A stretch of 23,172 nucleotides of DNA from Saccoglossus kowalevskii (Eukaryota > Hemichordata > Enteropneusta > Harrimaniidae): positions 177,415 through 200,586 of the forward strand of contig NW_003138327.1 of the NCBI RefSeq assembly GCF_000003605.2, given 5' to 3'. Below are positions 1-8,558 of this stretch, one piece after another. Under the pieces are notes generated by a model. The model did not search any database. It was given only the letters and a program-made list of their open reading frames with translations, and was not told the origin of the DNA. A program made the translations under genes and the position numbers. Within the stretch, counting starts at the first letter, position 1. The number at the start of each line of letters is the position of its first letter.

Positions 1-262
1 CTGTGTGGGAGGCGTGTAAAATCTCGTGCACAGTTGGCTCAAAAGTCTTGTAATATGTCATGGGTCTGTGTGGCGCTGCATGTAAAGTTGTTAACGGTGC
101 GTGCGAAGACTTTAATGATACACGTGTCGCGTGCGGTGTTGGTAAAGTTGTCTGCAAAGTCAATTTGTATGCAAGTTGGTAAGTTCCTAGTAACGTTGAA
201 CGCGAGATAAGGTCAAAGTTAATAAAGTTGCCAACAAATTCTGTAATACGATTTGAAATGTC

Positions 263-434
263 CGTGAGGTTGCGTGCAAAGTTGGTAATGGTATATTCAA
301 AATCTGCAATGATGCACGAGGAGTGTGTAAAGTCACATGACTCAGAGATGTGCAGAGATATACCCTAAACGTTCTATAGAACGTGAGGTTGCGTGCAAAG
401 TTGGTAATGGTATGTTCAAAATCTGTAATGATGC
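263..434 (+). repeat. 119-bp segmental tandem duplication inside the minisatellite
   Basis: Positions 263-315 and 382-434 are 53-base copies that differ at only two bases, offset by exactly 119 bases. This is far closer than most 21-base units are to one another. The junction falls right after the word CCCTAAACGTTCTATAGAA (363-381). It looks like a recent duplication of about six units. Confidence 0.75.
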
Positions 435-893
435 GTGGAGAGTGTGTGAAGTTGCGTGCAAAATTGATAAATTTGTCAATCCGTAATACTATGTGGGTAG
501 TCCGTAAAGTTGCATGCGAAGTTGGTAACGTTACGGAAAAGCCTGTAATTCTGCGTAGGAATTGTCGCATGCAATGTAAAGTTGCCTGTAAAGTTTGTAA
601 TACAAACCTGGAAGTCTGTAAGGCTCATGTGATGTAGGTAACAATTCATTCTAAGCCTGTAAAGCTTCGCCTGAAGTGTGTAAAATCGCGTGCAGCGTTG
701 GTAAAGTTACCAGCCAAGTTTCTAATACGAGATGGCACATTCAAAATTGGTAACAGTACATTCAAAGTCTACAATGCTACGTCGGAAGTGTATAAAATCG
801 CGTGCAATGTTGGTAAAGTTGCCTGCAAAGACTGTAATGTGGCGTGGGAAGTCTGTGATGCTGCATGCAACGTTGCTAACGGTACAGGTATTG

Positions 894-986
894 TCTGCAA
901 TGATGCACGAGGAGTGTGTAAAGTCACATGACTCAGAGATATGCAAAGTTGGTCAAGTTTCCTGCCACCCTAAACGTTCTATAGAA
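894..986 (+). repeat. Second copy of a conserved module (also at 303-381)
   Basis: The 47 bases at 303-349 recur without change at 894-940, and a 19-base word at 363-381 (CCCTAAACGTTCTATAGAA) recurs without change at 968-986. The spacers between the two conserved parts differ (13 versus 27 bases). The second copy marks the right end of the minisatellite. This suggests a composite unit copied as a block, or gene-conversion-like exchange across about 590 bases. Confidence 0.75.
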
Positions 987-990
987 ATTT

Positions 991-1540
991 ATCATACTTT
1001 AAGGCCTTTAGTTAGTCCTGTAATTTTTTGCACGAAATTTGTAATAGTAATTATTAAATGAAATATGCTATAAAATTTCCCGAACTTTTATTACGAGTAC
1101 GCAATGCGTGAATGCAGTATATACTATATGTGTGCGTGAGCGTTGATCTATCGGAATGTGTGATTAGTGTTCTCATCCAATTTGCATAATATGAAATAGA
1201 TAAGTAAACATATTGATGTTATGTGGTCTGTATAAAAGTGCCAAGACAATCTATGAAAGCAAGGAGACTTGAAAACAGGACATTCAGAGTAAATACAATC
1301 GTACAATGGAGGATATGGTGGACATTCACTATGTATGTTTCAAGCATAGACCTTCTATAAGGTCTTTGTTTCAAGTTATTAATGCTCATTGATTATGAAA
1401 GTTCTGTTTGTTTCTTAGTCCGCATTTCAGAACTTGTGCTCACATGGTCCAAGTGGAAAGTACACCCCCATGTGCATTTGTGATGTAATGCAGCATGTTG
1501 CCCCCTGGGATAAATCGGTAAATCAGGTCATTAGCACATT
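991..1540. other. AT-rich non-coding stretch
   Basis: No open frame of note. It holds the promoter-like cluster at 1177-1238 and a short 7-bp hairpin at 1348-1365 (AGACCTT and AAGGTCT around CTAT), bracketed by direct repeats GTTTCAAG at 1337-1344 and 1368-1375. The bracketed hairpin could be a tiny insertion with an 8-bp target duplication, but it is too short to assign. Confidence 0.5.
1177..1238 (+). promoter_or_regulatory. CCAAT + octamer + TATA cluster, promoter-like
   Basis: CCAAT (1177-1181) overlaps a perfect POU octamer ATTTGCAT (1180-1187). A TATAAAAG box follows at 1231-1238, about 45 bases downstream of the octamer. This order is typical of some RNA polymerase II core promoters, for example histone H2B and immunoglobulin promoters. 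The first ATG downstream (1306) opens only 28 codons, so no gene can be attached. In AT-rich DNA such motifs can co-occur by chance. Confidence 0.25.
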
Positions 1541-2240
1541 ATCATTCTACTTGTATACTAGTATTAAGGAGCCACGTAACAAATACACGTTGTGACAACA
1601 CACAGCCCGCAATGGGGCTACAGAAAAACCGCCTAAAACTCACTAAATTCGCGGCATAACTTCGTTGGAGTTCTCCTACTTGGCTGCTATGTAATGGAGA
1701 ACCACCGACACCGAGGAGTTTCGGGCCGCAGGCGATTCCAAAGCCAGAAATTTGAGGACGAGTGAAGTTATAATACCATAGTTTAATATAGATAATCACC
1801 CCCCCTTAAAGTTTAGAAGCGCCACGGGCCTGCGGACTGTTTTGTCTCGGTCTGGTTAGCCCTGCGTGTATGAACTTTACATGGAACGGACAGGCAACAC
1901 CGGGACATCGTCTATTAGTTTACCCCACAGAGCTATACGTATAGATTTAAGGTCTGGTAATACAGTGGCGGCGGCACAGGAGGGAAGGGGCTGAGAGGCA
2001 GTTGTTCCCTCGAAAAAAATATTTGGGGCCCTCCAAAATCAAGCTGAAACACTTTGTGTCAGCCAAATTTGCCCCTCAAAATGCAGGAAATAGCGTTTCA
2101 GAGGGTATAGATTTCAACAGAGGGTATAGATTGTACTCGGGACCCTCTAGTAAGTTTGGTGAGCAGACCCCCCATGGAAAATTTCGTGCCGCCTCTTCTG
2201 TAATAGTCCTCGGCGCAGCGGCATCCTAGTCGTACTCTAT
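1541..2240. other. GC/CpG-richer patch with a degraded dispersed repeat
   Basis: This block is visibly richer in G, C and CpG than its surroundings. Its core, roughly 1980-2210, resembles from memory a repeat seen widely in marine invertebrate genomes (words such as GCCCCTCAAAATGCAGGAAA, a run of CCCTCCAAAATC, and GACCC-rich ends). A 15-base direct repeat, CAGAGGGTATAGATT, occurs at 2099-2113 and 2118-2132. The frame across 2002-2229 gives a low-complexity, unrecognised peptide and is probably not a gene. A minus-strand first exon or CpG promoter in 1560-1700 is conceivable but unsupported. Confidence 0.4.
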
Positions 2241-3159
2241 CATGGGTCGGGATAAACACCTGATAATTCACTTACGTAATGAATAGATGAAATAATACTA
2301 GTATTCTAATCTGCGGAAACGCAAACAATATTGTAGTGGTGAGGTTCAAAACACTTCTCCCAACCCCGTTAGTTCTAGAGCTGCGCCCTCAGCGGTAGTG
2401 GCAAAGATTCACACATTTTACACTCTACAATTGTGAACTTGAATAAATTACTGTTAAAATTTATTTGAATAAAAAACACAATATTCCTTAAAATTAATAG
2501 TCTGCGGGTACCAGGTGCAGTGGAGATTTCGAGGTTACTGTGATTTTGTACGTATAGTATGTAATTATGTAATTAAGGTTCCTCTCAAGTTCACATTACT
2601 AGTCAGACTGGTACTCGCACAAAGCGTGTTAGGTTCATCTCCATTCTCCATTTCCGACGGTAAGTCGAGTCGGTCCAGAAGGTCGACTCATCATCACTGT
2701 AGTTGGCACACATCGTAACAGTGTCCAGCGAGTTGATACTTTTTTCATCATATCGTGTTTTCTTCATCAATCTTATTTTTTACTGGAAACTATTTCCTTA
2801 TTTACTGAACTGTGCACAGCGCCCTTGCGGGTTTCAGACGTCGAACACGAAGATACGGACAATGCAGCGTCCAATTGTAATTGAAGAAAAATTGGAAGAA
2901 ATTTTGTAATTGTGATAATATATAATGATTGTAGGTATATTGTATATTGATACCTACTCATATATTGAAATTATGTTTACCTCAAGGTGTATCATCACTT
3001 CTATTCGACAAATTGACATTCTTTTAGTGTTTTCATAAAGTAGTTTACTACGTACCGGTGCGTTTTATCGAAGGGGTGATCCTGTCCCGCCCAGGCTGCG
3101 TCACAACTCGATCAAATCCATGTAATGTGTTATTTTCAGTGTCTTCACGTATTAATTCT
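2241..3159. other. Non-coding stretch, nothing recognised
   Basis: Mixed AT-rich sequence. A GTAAGT lies at 2661-2666, but the preceding frame has no recognisable protein. Short open frames here look random. No repeat or RNA structure was identified. Confidence 0.5.
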
Positions 3160-3400
3160 GTGATTTTTTTGGCTGGGCCGATTTTGTTCATACTTGGCAG
3201 ACCGGTCATACCGCCACTCTACTAGTTGGGTGGTGAAATCGGAAAAACCATCGTTGCCATGACAACAGCCAAAAAACTAATTTTGAAACTATCGCTCCAA
3301 ATGTATTACCTCCTACCAGTCTTGTAATATAGGGGTTCCAATGATCACGTTTTTTGTGTGGCTAAGTTGCACACCGACGAGCTCGAGAGATCACCAGCGC
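3160..3400. repeat. Probable dispersed repeat fragment
   Basis: The run containing GGCTGGGCCGATTTTGTTCA (3171 on), a balanced-composition segment with TGGTGAAATCGG, and GTTGCCATGACAAC (3253-3266) resembles from memory a multicopy non-coding repeat of marine invertebrates. GTTGCCATGACAAC also looks like a near X-box (RFX site), with one base off in the right half. Only a genome self-search can confirm copy number. Confidence 0.3.
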
Positions 3401-4135
3401 TGATATTGTTATTATGTGCCATGTTGAAAACTGTGCTGGTTGAAACTTTCACTGTGTCGCGCGACTAATACTGTATCAACGTAAGTCACAACGCAGCTTT
3501 GAACTTTGAATAAACTGTAAATGCTGGATTCAATCAAAGAATCAACGAAAATACAATCGCAAAACGGTCGGAAATAAAGTAATAAATATAACTGTACAGG
3601 AAATTATGCCGTGTGCTAGTAATAAAGTGAAGTGACTTCTGAAAACTGAAAACTTAATGCTCATGGTGAACTTCGTATATGGGGCCCAATTATAGTTAAA
3701 AACCGACGTTAGCTTCGAGTTCATTTCCCACCACGGCAACAGCCGAAAAGACGTTTTTGTTTTATTTTTTGAGTGGAGCGGATTGCAATGTACCTGTTAC
3801 TGTTACCTATTTCGTCGAAATACCTTGGAACTAATAACACGAGAAAAAACACTGCTTTGTAGATTTTTTTTTTGGCATTTGTAGTTAAACAAAAACGCTC
3901 CGCTGGCACGATTGTCTCCACTCAAATGGAGTATAACTTGAATGCTATTAGCGTTCGAAGAAAGTTCTTTTCGTCTACTCGTTTGACAGAAATTCCCTGT
4001 TTCACTGTGACGTAAAACACGTTATAAACTATTAGGCTAGACATTAGGCGCCGTGTACTCAAACCATTACGTCTGTAAGAAGTTGAACTTTCTGCGTTCA
4101 GTCACGGTTTATGGCGTTGTATTCCTGCAAAAATT
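3401..4135. other. Non-coding stretch, nothing recognised
   Basis: A GTAAGT (3481-3486) follows a CpG-containing segment but has no coding frame before it. A T-run near 3865-3875 is the only other notable feature. Small frames on the minus strand (3542-3921) are unrecognised and look random. Confidence 0.45.
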
Positions 4136-4189
4136 AGAATACTAGTATGCCATTCAATTGTAAGTTATGCCATTTGACGCAACAACATG

Positions 4190-4330
4190 CAATTTTACGA
4201 TGTGAGATTTGAGCACTTATATTGTAATTCCAAAATGCGTCATGCCATTACACATTGCGTCATGCTATTCATCTATGAGAGTTTCGAGTATTTGTATTGT
4301 AATTCCACGATGCGTTATTCACACAAAACA
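4190..4330 (+). repeat. Diverged ~73-bp tandem duplication with a nested 20-bp repeat
   Basis: The segment from 4201 (TGTGAGATTTGAGCA followed by ATTGTAATTCCA and ATGCGT) is repeated from about 4274 (TATGAGAGTTTCGAG followed by ATTGTAATTCCA and ATGCGT). Within the first copy, GCGTCATGCCATT is followed 20 bases later by GCGTCATGCTATT. Divergence suggests an old small tandem array. Confidence 0.6.
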
Positions 4331-5400
4331 TACGTCAAACATCCGTGAAAATACTTTCTCATAGTATCTCAAAATTTCGTTTGGAAACATATGATAAAAA
4401 AAAATCATACGTAGTTACAAGACGGTTACTTGTGGTTGTTAGTCTAATGATTACGATTCATTTTTCATGAAAACATGGCTCCCTATGGAAATTGTTTTTA
4501 AACAAAACTTCTCATTTGTAAATCATTTCAGGCAGTTTTTCAAAATTAATATGTACAATTATTACAATGAATAATTTTGATAATTGTTTTTGCCCCTATT
4601 GGGTCAAATATCAGGAATGAAATTCAATAAACGTATTTCGAGTATAGCATCTTTGAATGTCAAATAATGTAATACACTGTACAGTCTCGGAATACGTTTG
4701 CCCGTCATTTACTACGTGGGATATCACAAAATTAAACGCTACCAAATACATGTGTAACAAAATAGTTGGACTGCCATATAATGTATTTATAACTCAACAC
4801 ATTTTTAATACTAAATATCAAAAGTGTTCGAAATACGAATATACTAGCATATTCAAGTGACGAGTCACACGCTACGCGCTACTTGGGACTCGTTTGGTCA
4901 TCCTTCACCCGGCGTTTACAACGCGCAAGTCTGTGTTTTAATTTCATATACACTGGCGCCACCTACAGTTTGTAGGTGTAATTTTTTTGTTTTTTATTGA
5001 GCCCGTCACGTGAATGGAGAGAAAACTAGTAATCTTCTTCATAACAGATAATTTGTAGAAAATTGTGTCCGTGACGACGCTGTTATTTTTTAAATGTGAA
5101 AGTGTTTTTTTTTCGCGACTCGTTGTGTTGGTTATGTTAACTACTAATAAAAATGAGTATCTACATTATGTATTCCACAGGAAAATAAAAGAAAACTGTT
5201 CATAAAATGAATGAATACAGATCAAGGCAGTGAGGATTTCTCAGTCGCGTCTAAGGAAACTACTGCATATCAGTTTGTTAGCATATTGGAATGAATCAGT
5301 TTAAACTTAGGAGGTCTTTTGATACTGATTTTTCATATATTTACATTTTATAATAACAATTGTTGATTATCTTATTAAAAAAAGAGGTTGGTAAATGTTA
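4331..5400. other. AT-rich non-coding stretch
   Basis: No supported gene. A 67-codon frame at 4657-4860 lacks any recognisable motif. GCGCCACCT at 4957-4965 matches one half of the vertebrate CTCF core, but the rest of the motif is absent. The overlapping CACCTAC (4960-4966) pairs with GTAGGTG (4972-4978) as a small hairpin. Confidence 0.45.
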
Positions 5401-5544
5401 TCAAAATTGTGGAATTGCGTAGGGCGTAACTTTGAAGACATATTTTGCGACGACTCGTCCTATCCCTGTAATGACAAAGTTAAGGGGTCTGAATAGGCAG
5501 ATCAACAGTTTGATGCATTGTGGGATTGGAATGTACTTCGCCAT
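5401..5544 (-). CDS. Candidate 47-codon small ORF beside a promoter (unrecognised)
   Basis: Read leftward from the ATG at 5544-5542, this frame runs 47 codons to a TGA at 5403-5401. The start is in a good context (CAAAATGGCG, A at -3 and G at +4). The peptide begins MAKYIPIPQC and continues with two mildly hydrophobic, Arg/Lys-spaced segments (for example IKLLICLF and FVITGIG), so a small membrane protein or an amphipathic peptide is imaginable. I recognise no family. The ATG lies inside a YY1-like motif, and a ZNF143-like motif overlaps codons 6-10, so the open frame may be accidental within a promoter. A first exon of a longer minus-strand gene is also possible, but no consensus GTRAGT donor is seen in the frame. 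Confidence 0.2.
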   Translation of the reverse strand: MAKYIPIPQCIKLLICLFRPLNFVITGIGRVVAKYVFKVTPYAIPQF

Positions 5545-5932
5545 TTTGTTTACCGACGAAAGGGTTTACAGCTTAAAGTTATTGAATTGCAATCGCCACC
5601 TTGTGTTTTCTGTTTTAATATGTTGAACACGGATATCCCCGTTTCGCGTTAGATTCTTGCAGGGCCCACGCCGAAGATAGTGTGCTGGACATTAAAAAGC
5701 AACTGCCGACCGAACGCATTTCCGTCGCCATGGGTTCATTAAGGATCATGGTGGTATCTCATGTCTAAACGTAAACCCACTGGCAGTGAGCTCGTCTGAA
5801 CGATATCGTTGTGTATTTTATATTAGTTATCTTGTTGATTGTCGATGTATACCCGTCGAATTATCTCAATGAAACCGGGCGACGTTATAACGAACATTAA
5901 AAGCAGCTATACGGAGCAAAACTGTTGAAATT
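5500..5932 (+). promoter_or_regulatory. CpG-containing, possibly divergent promoter region
   Basis: Compared with its surroundings this stretch is richer in CpG. It contains TGCATTGTGGGA (5514-5525; reverse TCCCACAATGCA, close to the ZNF143/SBS core) and CGCCATTTTG (5539-5548, YY1-like). A second YY1-like match (AATTATGGCGGC, 5929-5940) covers the plus-strand ATG. No TATA box precedes the ATG. This is the usual look of a broadly used, TATA-less promoter. The minus-strand ATG at 5544 and the plus-strand ATG at 5933 are about 390 bases apart, so a bidirectional promoter is possible. Regulation beyond these motifs cannot be read. Confidence 0.4.
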
Positions 5933-5973
5933 ATGGCGGCGAAAGTGAGGAATAGGAACGTACTGATCGAAGT
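5933..5973 (+). CDS. Candidate first coding exon, unrecognised gene
   Basis: The ATG at 5933-5935 has A at -3 and G at +4. It opens MAAKVRNRNVLIEV, and the frame is interrupted after 41 bases by a consensus donor, GTAAGT (5974-5979). The exon would end in phase 2 (the last two bases, GT, begin a Val codon whatever the third base). The ATGGCGGCG start inside a YY1-like motif, the upstream CpG-containing region and the strong donor together look like the start of a housekeeping-type gene. The peptide is basic and too short to assign, and I do not recognise the protein. No convincing second exon was found in the next 12 kb, so the following intron would be long. Alternative: an accidental ATG in a non-coding first exon. 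Confidence 0.42.
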
Positions 5974-6171
5974 GTAAGTAATGTGTTCCTTTTATATGAC
6001 AATTTATTTCACTGTGTTTACAACACTAAAACTACCATACTTTCATAACCATGACGTTAATGTGTATGTCGTGCTCATCGTTCCGTGTCCTAATTCGTTC
6101 GTAAATGTTGAAATGCGTGGTAATTAAAGTTCCTAAACACAATAGTCATTACGAAATCAAACGTTGACCTC

Positions 6172-6257
6172 ATAAAACTGGGACACTAATTTGCCCGATA
6201 TATTTGACCTCACACTATATGAAAACCAATATCTCGGGCAGGTAATTATAGTTTTAT
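6172..6257. repeat. 86-bp imperfect palindrome
   Basis: ATAAAACT (6172-6179) pairs with AGTTTTAT (6250-6257), and inside it GCCCGATAT (6193-6201) pairs with ATATCTCGGGC (6229-6239) with a two-base bulge. The two arms agree over most of their length. It resembles a decayed foldback or MITE, but no clear target duplication flanks it. Confidence 0.45.
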
Positions 6258-6580
6258 CACACACATTTCAAAGTTACAAGATACTTACTTTAATTAATAA
6301 CAAGGTAAATTAAAATGTTGAATGAGTTGTTTTCAATGGTGACAATGACATCAACATATTTGTAAACAAACACTTGTGTTTCAAAACATTTGATGATGAT
6401 AAAGGGTGAGTGAGTTTTTCACACATCTCCTATGACTATGTAAACATTGCATCATTTCATCCTTGCACAATGAACACAACCGCTCTTTCATTACATAATA
6501 TTTTGCTACCGTCTAACTTCAACATTACCTGTTGAAATTGGACATGGAAGATAATAAAGAAGGAATATTCATTGGGTTTA

Positions 6581-6788
6581 CTGTAGAATACTTTATTTTC
6601 GCTTGGAATTTATTTTCGCTATTTTCGCTGAAGGGATGATTCCGTGAAAATAAAATCCAGCGAATATACTTTTTTTCCTATATTTCACATTAAACTCATA
6701 AAAAATCAGTGAAAATAAATTCCATACAAAATGCTCAAAAAGCCTTTTCAGCGAAAATTAATTCCAGCGAAAATAAAGTATTCCACAG
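6581..6788. mobile_element. MITE copy 1 (TA target sites, ~40-bp terminal inverted repeats)
   Basis: The left end CTGTAGAATACTTTATTTTC (6581-6600) is mirrored by the right end, whose reverse strand starts CTGTGGAATACTTTATTTTC. The match continues to about 40 bases with two mismatches and one indel. TA flanks both ends (6579-6580 and 6789-6790), as for Tc1/mariner-type target duplications. There is no coding capacity in 208 bp, so it would depend on an unseen transposase. This is the best preserved of three copies in the window. Confidence 0.8.
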
Positions 6789-6948
6789 TATTTTTTAGCA
6801 ATTTTTATGTCACAGGAATATTCATCAAGTTTTTAAAATCACTGGTTTATGGCGAAAACCATACATTCTATCATTAATTTCTGATTTTTCACTGGGTTTT
6901 AATTTAGTGCATTTAGCTATCAGCAAAGTAAACCCTAATTTCATATTA

Positions 6949-7040
6949 GTTTTATCTGAAATAAATATATTTAGTTTTTTCAGCGTTTGCAGTCACACAA
7001 GCATGGTGAAAAACTAAAAATATTTACTTTCAGATAAAAC
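6949..7040. repeat. 92-nt near-perfect hairpin
   Basis: The arms at 6949-6981 and 7008-7040 are complementary except for one indel, one mismatch and the length of a T-run. Each arm begins with GTTTTATCTGAAA when read inward. The loop is 26 nt. It could be a very short foldback transposon or, if transcribed within an intron, a hairpin RNA precursor. No clear target duplication is present. Confidence 0.7.
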
Positions 7041-8099
7041 AGTAAAAAAGTCCTACTTAACAAGTCTGAAACAAGCTCTATACAGTAGTGTATGATCTGT
7101 ACAGTGCTTTGTATATTCTTGTAGTTACTAAAAATAAATGCCACCATTTGAATTTAAAAAAAAAGTGAAGTCACCTGTTGATAACTACACATACTGTCAC
7201 TTATAATTAATTGAATGAAGACAGTAGTGTCTTTTGAGTGTCTACTATAACACTGTACATGATATCATCCCACTTTGAAGCATTTTGCAATGACATTTTC
7301 CAAACTTAAGATTAACTGGTTTAGAATTAGTCTTTTCGAAGGCTGCATGGGAATCTGATTTTTTTTTCTTCATGATTGATTTCTCACAACGTTAACCTTT
7401 CATGGGGTTGAAACTGAGAATAAAAGTTACCTATCTGTAATCTGAATAAATGTGCCTGTCCAAATCATTGTTCAAGGGCTTTTTCCTAATAAGTTTCATT
7501 TGCTTATGGAAGTTATTTTTCCTTCAAGTTCATGTTTATTTTTGCATGAGTAGGTTTTTTCGTAATATTTGCAACTTGTGGCTCTACATTTTGGCCAGTG
7601 TCTAGCTAGACTGACAACCATTATTTTTCTATCCACAAGGAGACACAATTAATGGTGTTTTCTGGACGGGGATTTGTTTGCTTGTTTGTTATGCAGCATA
7701 ACACGGCTAGTTCATTTTGAAAATAGTTGTCCTAGGATTAGATCTGGTATTTTGTGTGCCTCAGGCTACTTTCAAATTGAACCCTGTTGCCATTCTGTGT
7801 TTGAATCTATGTTGTGTATGGTGATCCTAGAGAATCTTTTATTATGTGTTCCACTTTGTTCACTCCCTATTGTCAGTACGGTTGAACATTAATATTTAAA
7901 ACCTGTGTCACCAGATGAGTAAAACAAGCCTGAAACTTCTTGTACTTGTATATTGTGAGCTAGCAATGTTCATAATTTGGTTAAAAAATGATTTAATAAG
8001 GATTTTTCACTCATCATACCAGTGGCTGCATTTGAATAAAGAGTAAGTGAGAAAGCTGAATTGTACTAAAACTGTTATGAGCCAGCGGAGCTGTTCATA

Positions 8100-8440
8100 T
8101 TACTGGTTGTTCTTCCATTGATGTAAATTTTTACATTTTCCTACTCCCTACAAATGTACCTTGGGTGGTTTCTCTCAGATTAATTCATTTTGTGGCGGTA
8201 ATACTAATCTCCAATTTTAGTTAACATTTTTGTCAATTGTAGTAAATAAGAAATATTTCTGACATCTCTTAGAAAACGATCAGCTTGATTATTTTGGTAT
8301 TTTATATGTGGGTTCCTTTGATGGATCACTGTCAGATTGATTTGGGTCATTTCTCTGTCAGAATAATTCATTGAGTGTCGATAACTTCAATTTTCTCATT
8401 TTAGTAAATATTCTTGTTACATTGAAAATCACTTGACTGA
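8100..8440 (+). repeat. Diverged ~181-bp tandem duplication
   Basis: TTGGGTGGTTTCTCTCAGAT followed by TAATTCATT and CAATTTTAG (8161-8220) corresponds to TTGGGTCATTTCTCTGTCAG followed by AATTCATT and CAATTTTCTCATTTTAG (8342-8404). The parallels continue into GTAAAT about 20-40 bases on. The copies are old and contain small gaps. Confidence 0.55.
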
Positions 8441-8540
8441 ATGATTTGATATTTATTTCTCATTATGCATCCAAAACAGCTGAACTATATCAGTCATTAG
8501 ACCGCTTTTCTATTTATCAGTGACTGGTGTGCAAGAACCG

Positions 8541-8558
8541 GTGTGTGTGTGTGTGTGT
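8541..8558. repeat. (GT)9 microsatellite
   Basis: Nine uninterrupted GT units. Confidence 0.95.

Larger units (their letters stand above)
1..990. repeat. Degenerate 21-bp minisatellite with 63-bp super-period
   Basis: Cutting the sequence at nearly every GTAA gives units of 21 bases, with occasional units of 20 or 28-30. Three subtypes recur in order: A (core GTTGCGTGCAAAGTTG), B (core GGTACATTCAAAGTCT) and C (core GATGCGTGGGAAGTGT), giving a 63-base higher-order unit. It is clearest at 263-330, 382-460 and 740-930. The array runs off the left edge of the window and ends near 990. Because 21 is a multiple of three, frames on both strands stay open for several units and give heptad-like Cys/Val-rich peptides. 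I read these as by-products: one frame (698-931) has no ATG and nothing resembles a known protein. Unit divergence suggests an old array with some recent copying. Confidence 0.85.

Noticed and set aside
1-990. CRISPR-like array
   Set aside because: Units are contiguous and degenerate, with no constant repeat and unique spacers, and the DNA is eukaryotic.
187-1061. Five overlapping open frames on both strands (187-570, 383-637, 698-931, 722-946, 732-1061) as genes
   Set aside because: All are explained by the 21-base period, which keeps frames open on both strands. No known domain, and one lacks an ATG.
1231-1300. LTR-type promoter segment (TATAAAAG with following AGAC-like words)
   Set aside because: No second long terminal repeat, primer-binding site or element coding region was found nearby.
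1306-1392. 28-codon plus-strand frame after the TATA-like cluster
   Set aside because: Short, unrecognised and without other support. Kept only as part of the promoter-like finding.
1542-1799. 85-codon minus-strand frame in the GC-richer patch
   Set aside because: No motif, and composition is explained by GC-rich sequence with few stops.
2002-2229. 75-codon plus-strand frame
   Set aside because: Lies across a probable dispersed repeat with internal direct duplication. No recognisable protein.
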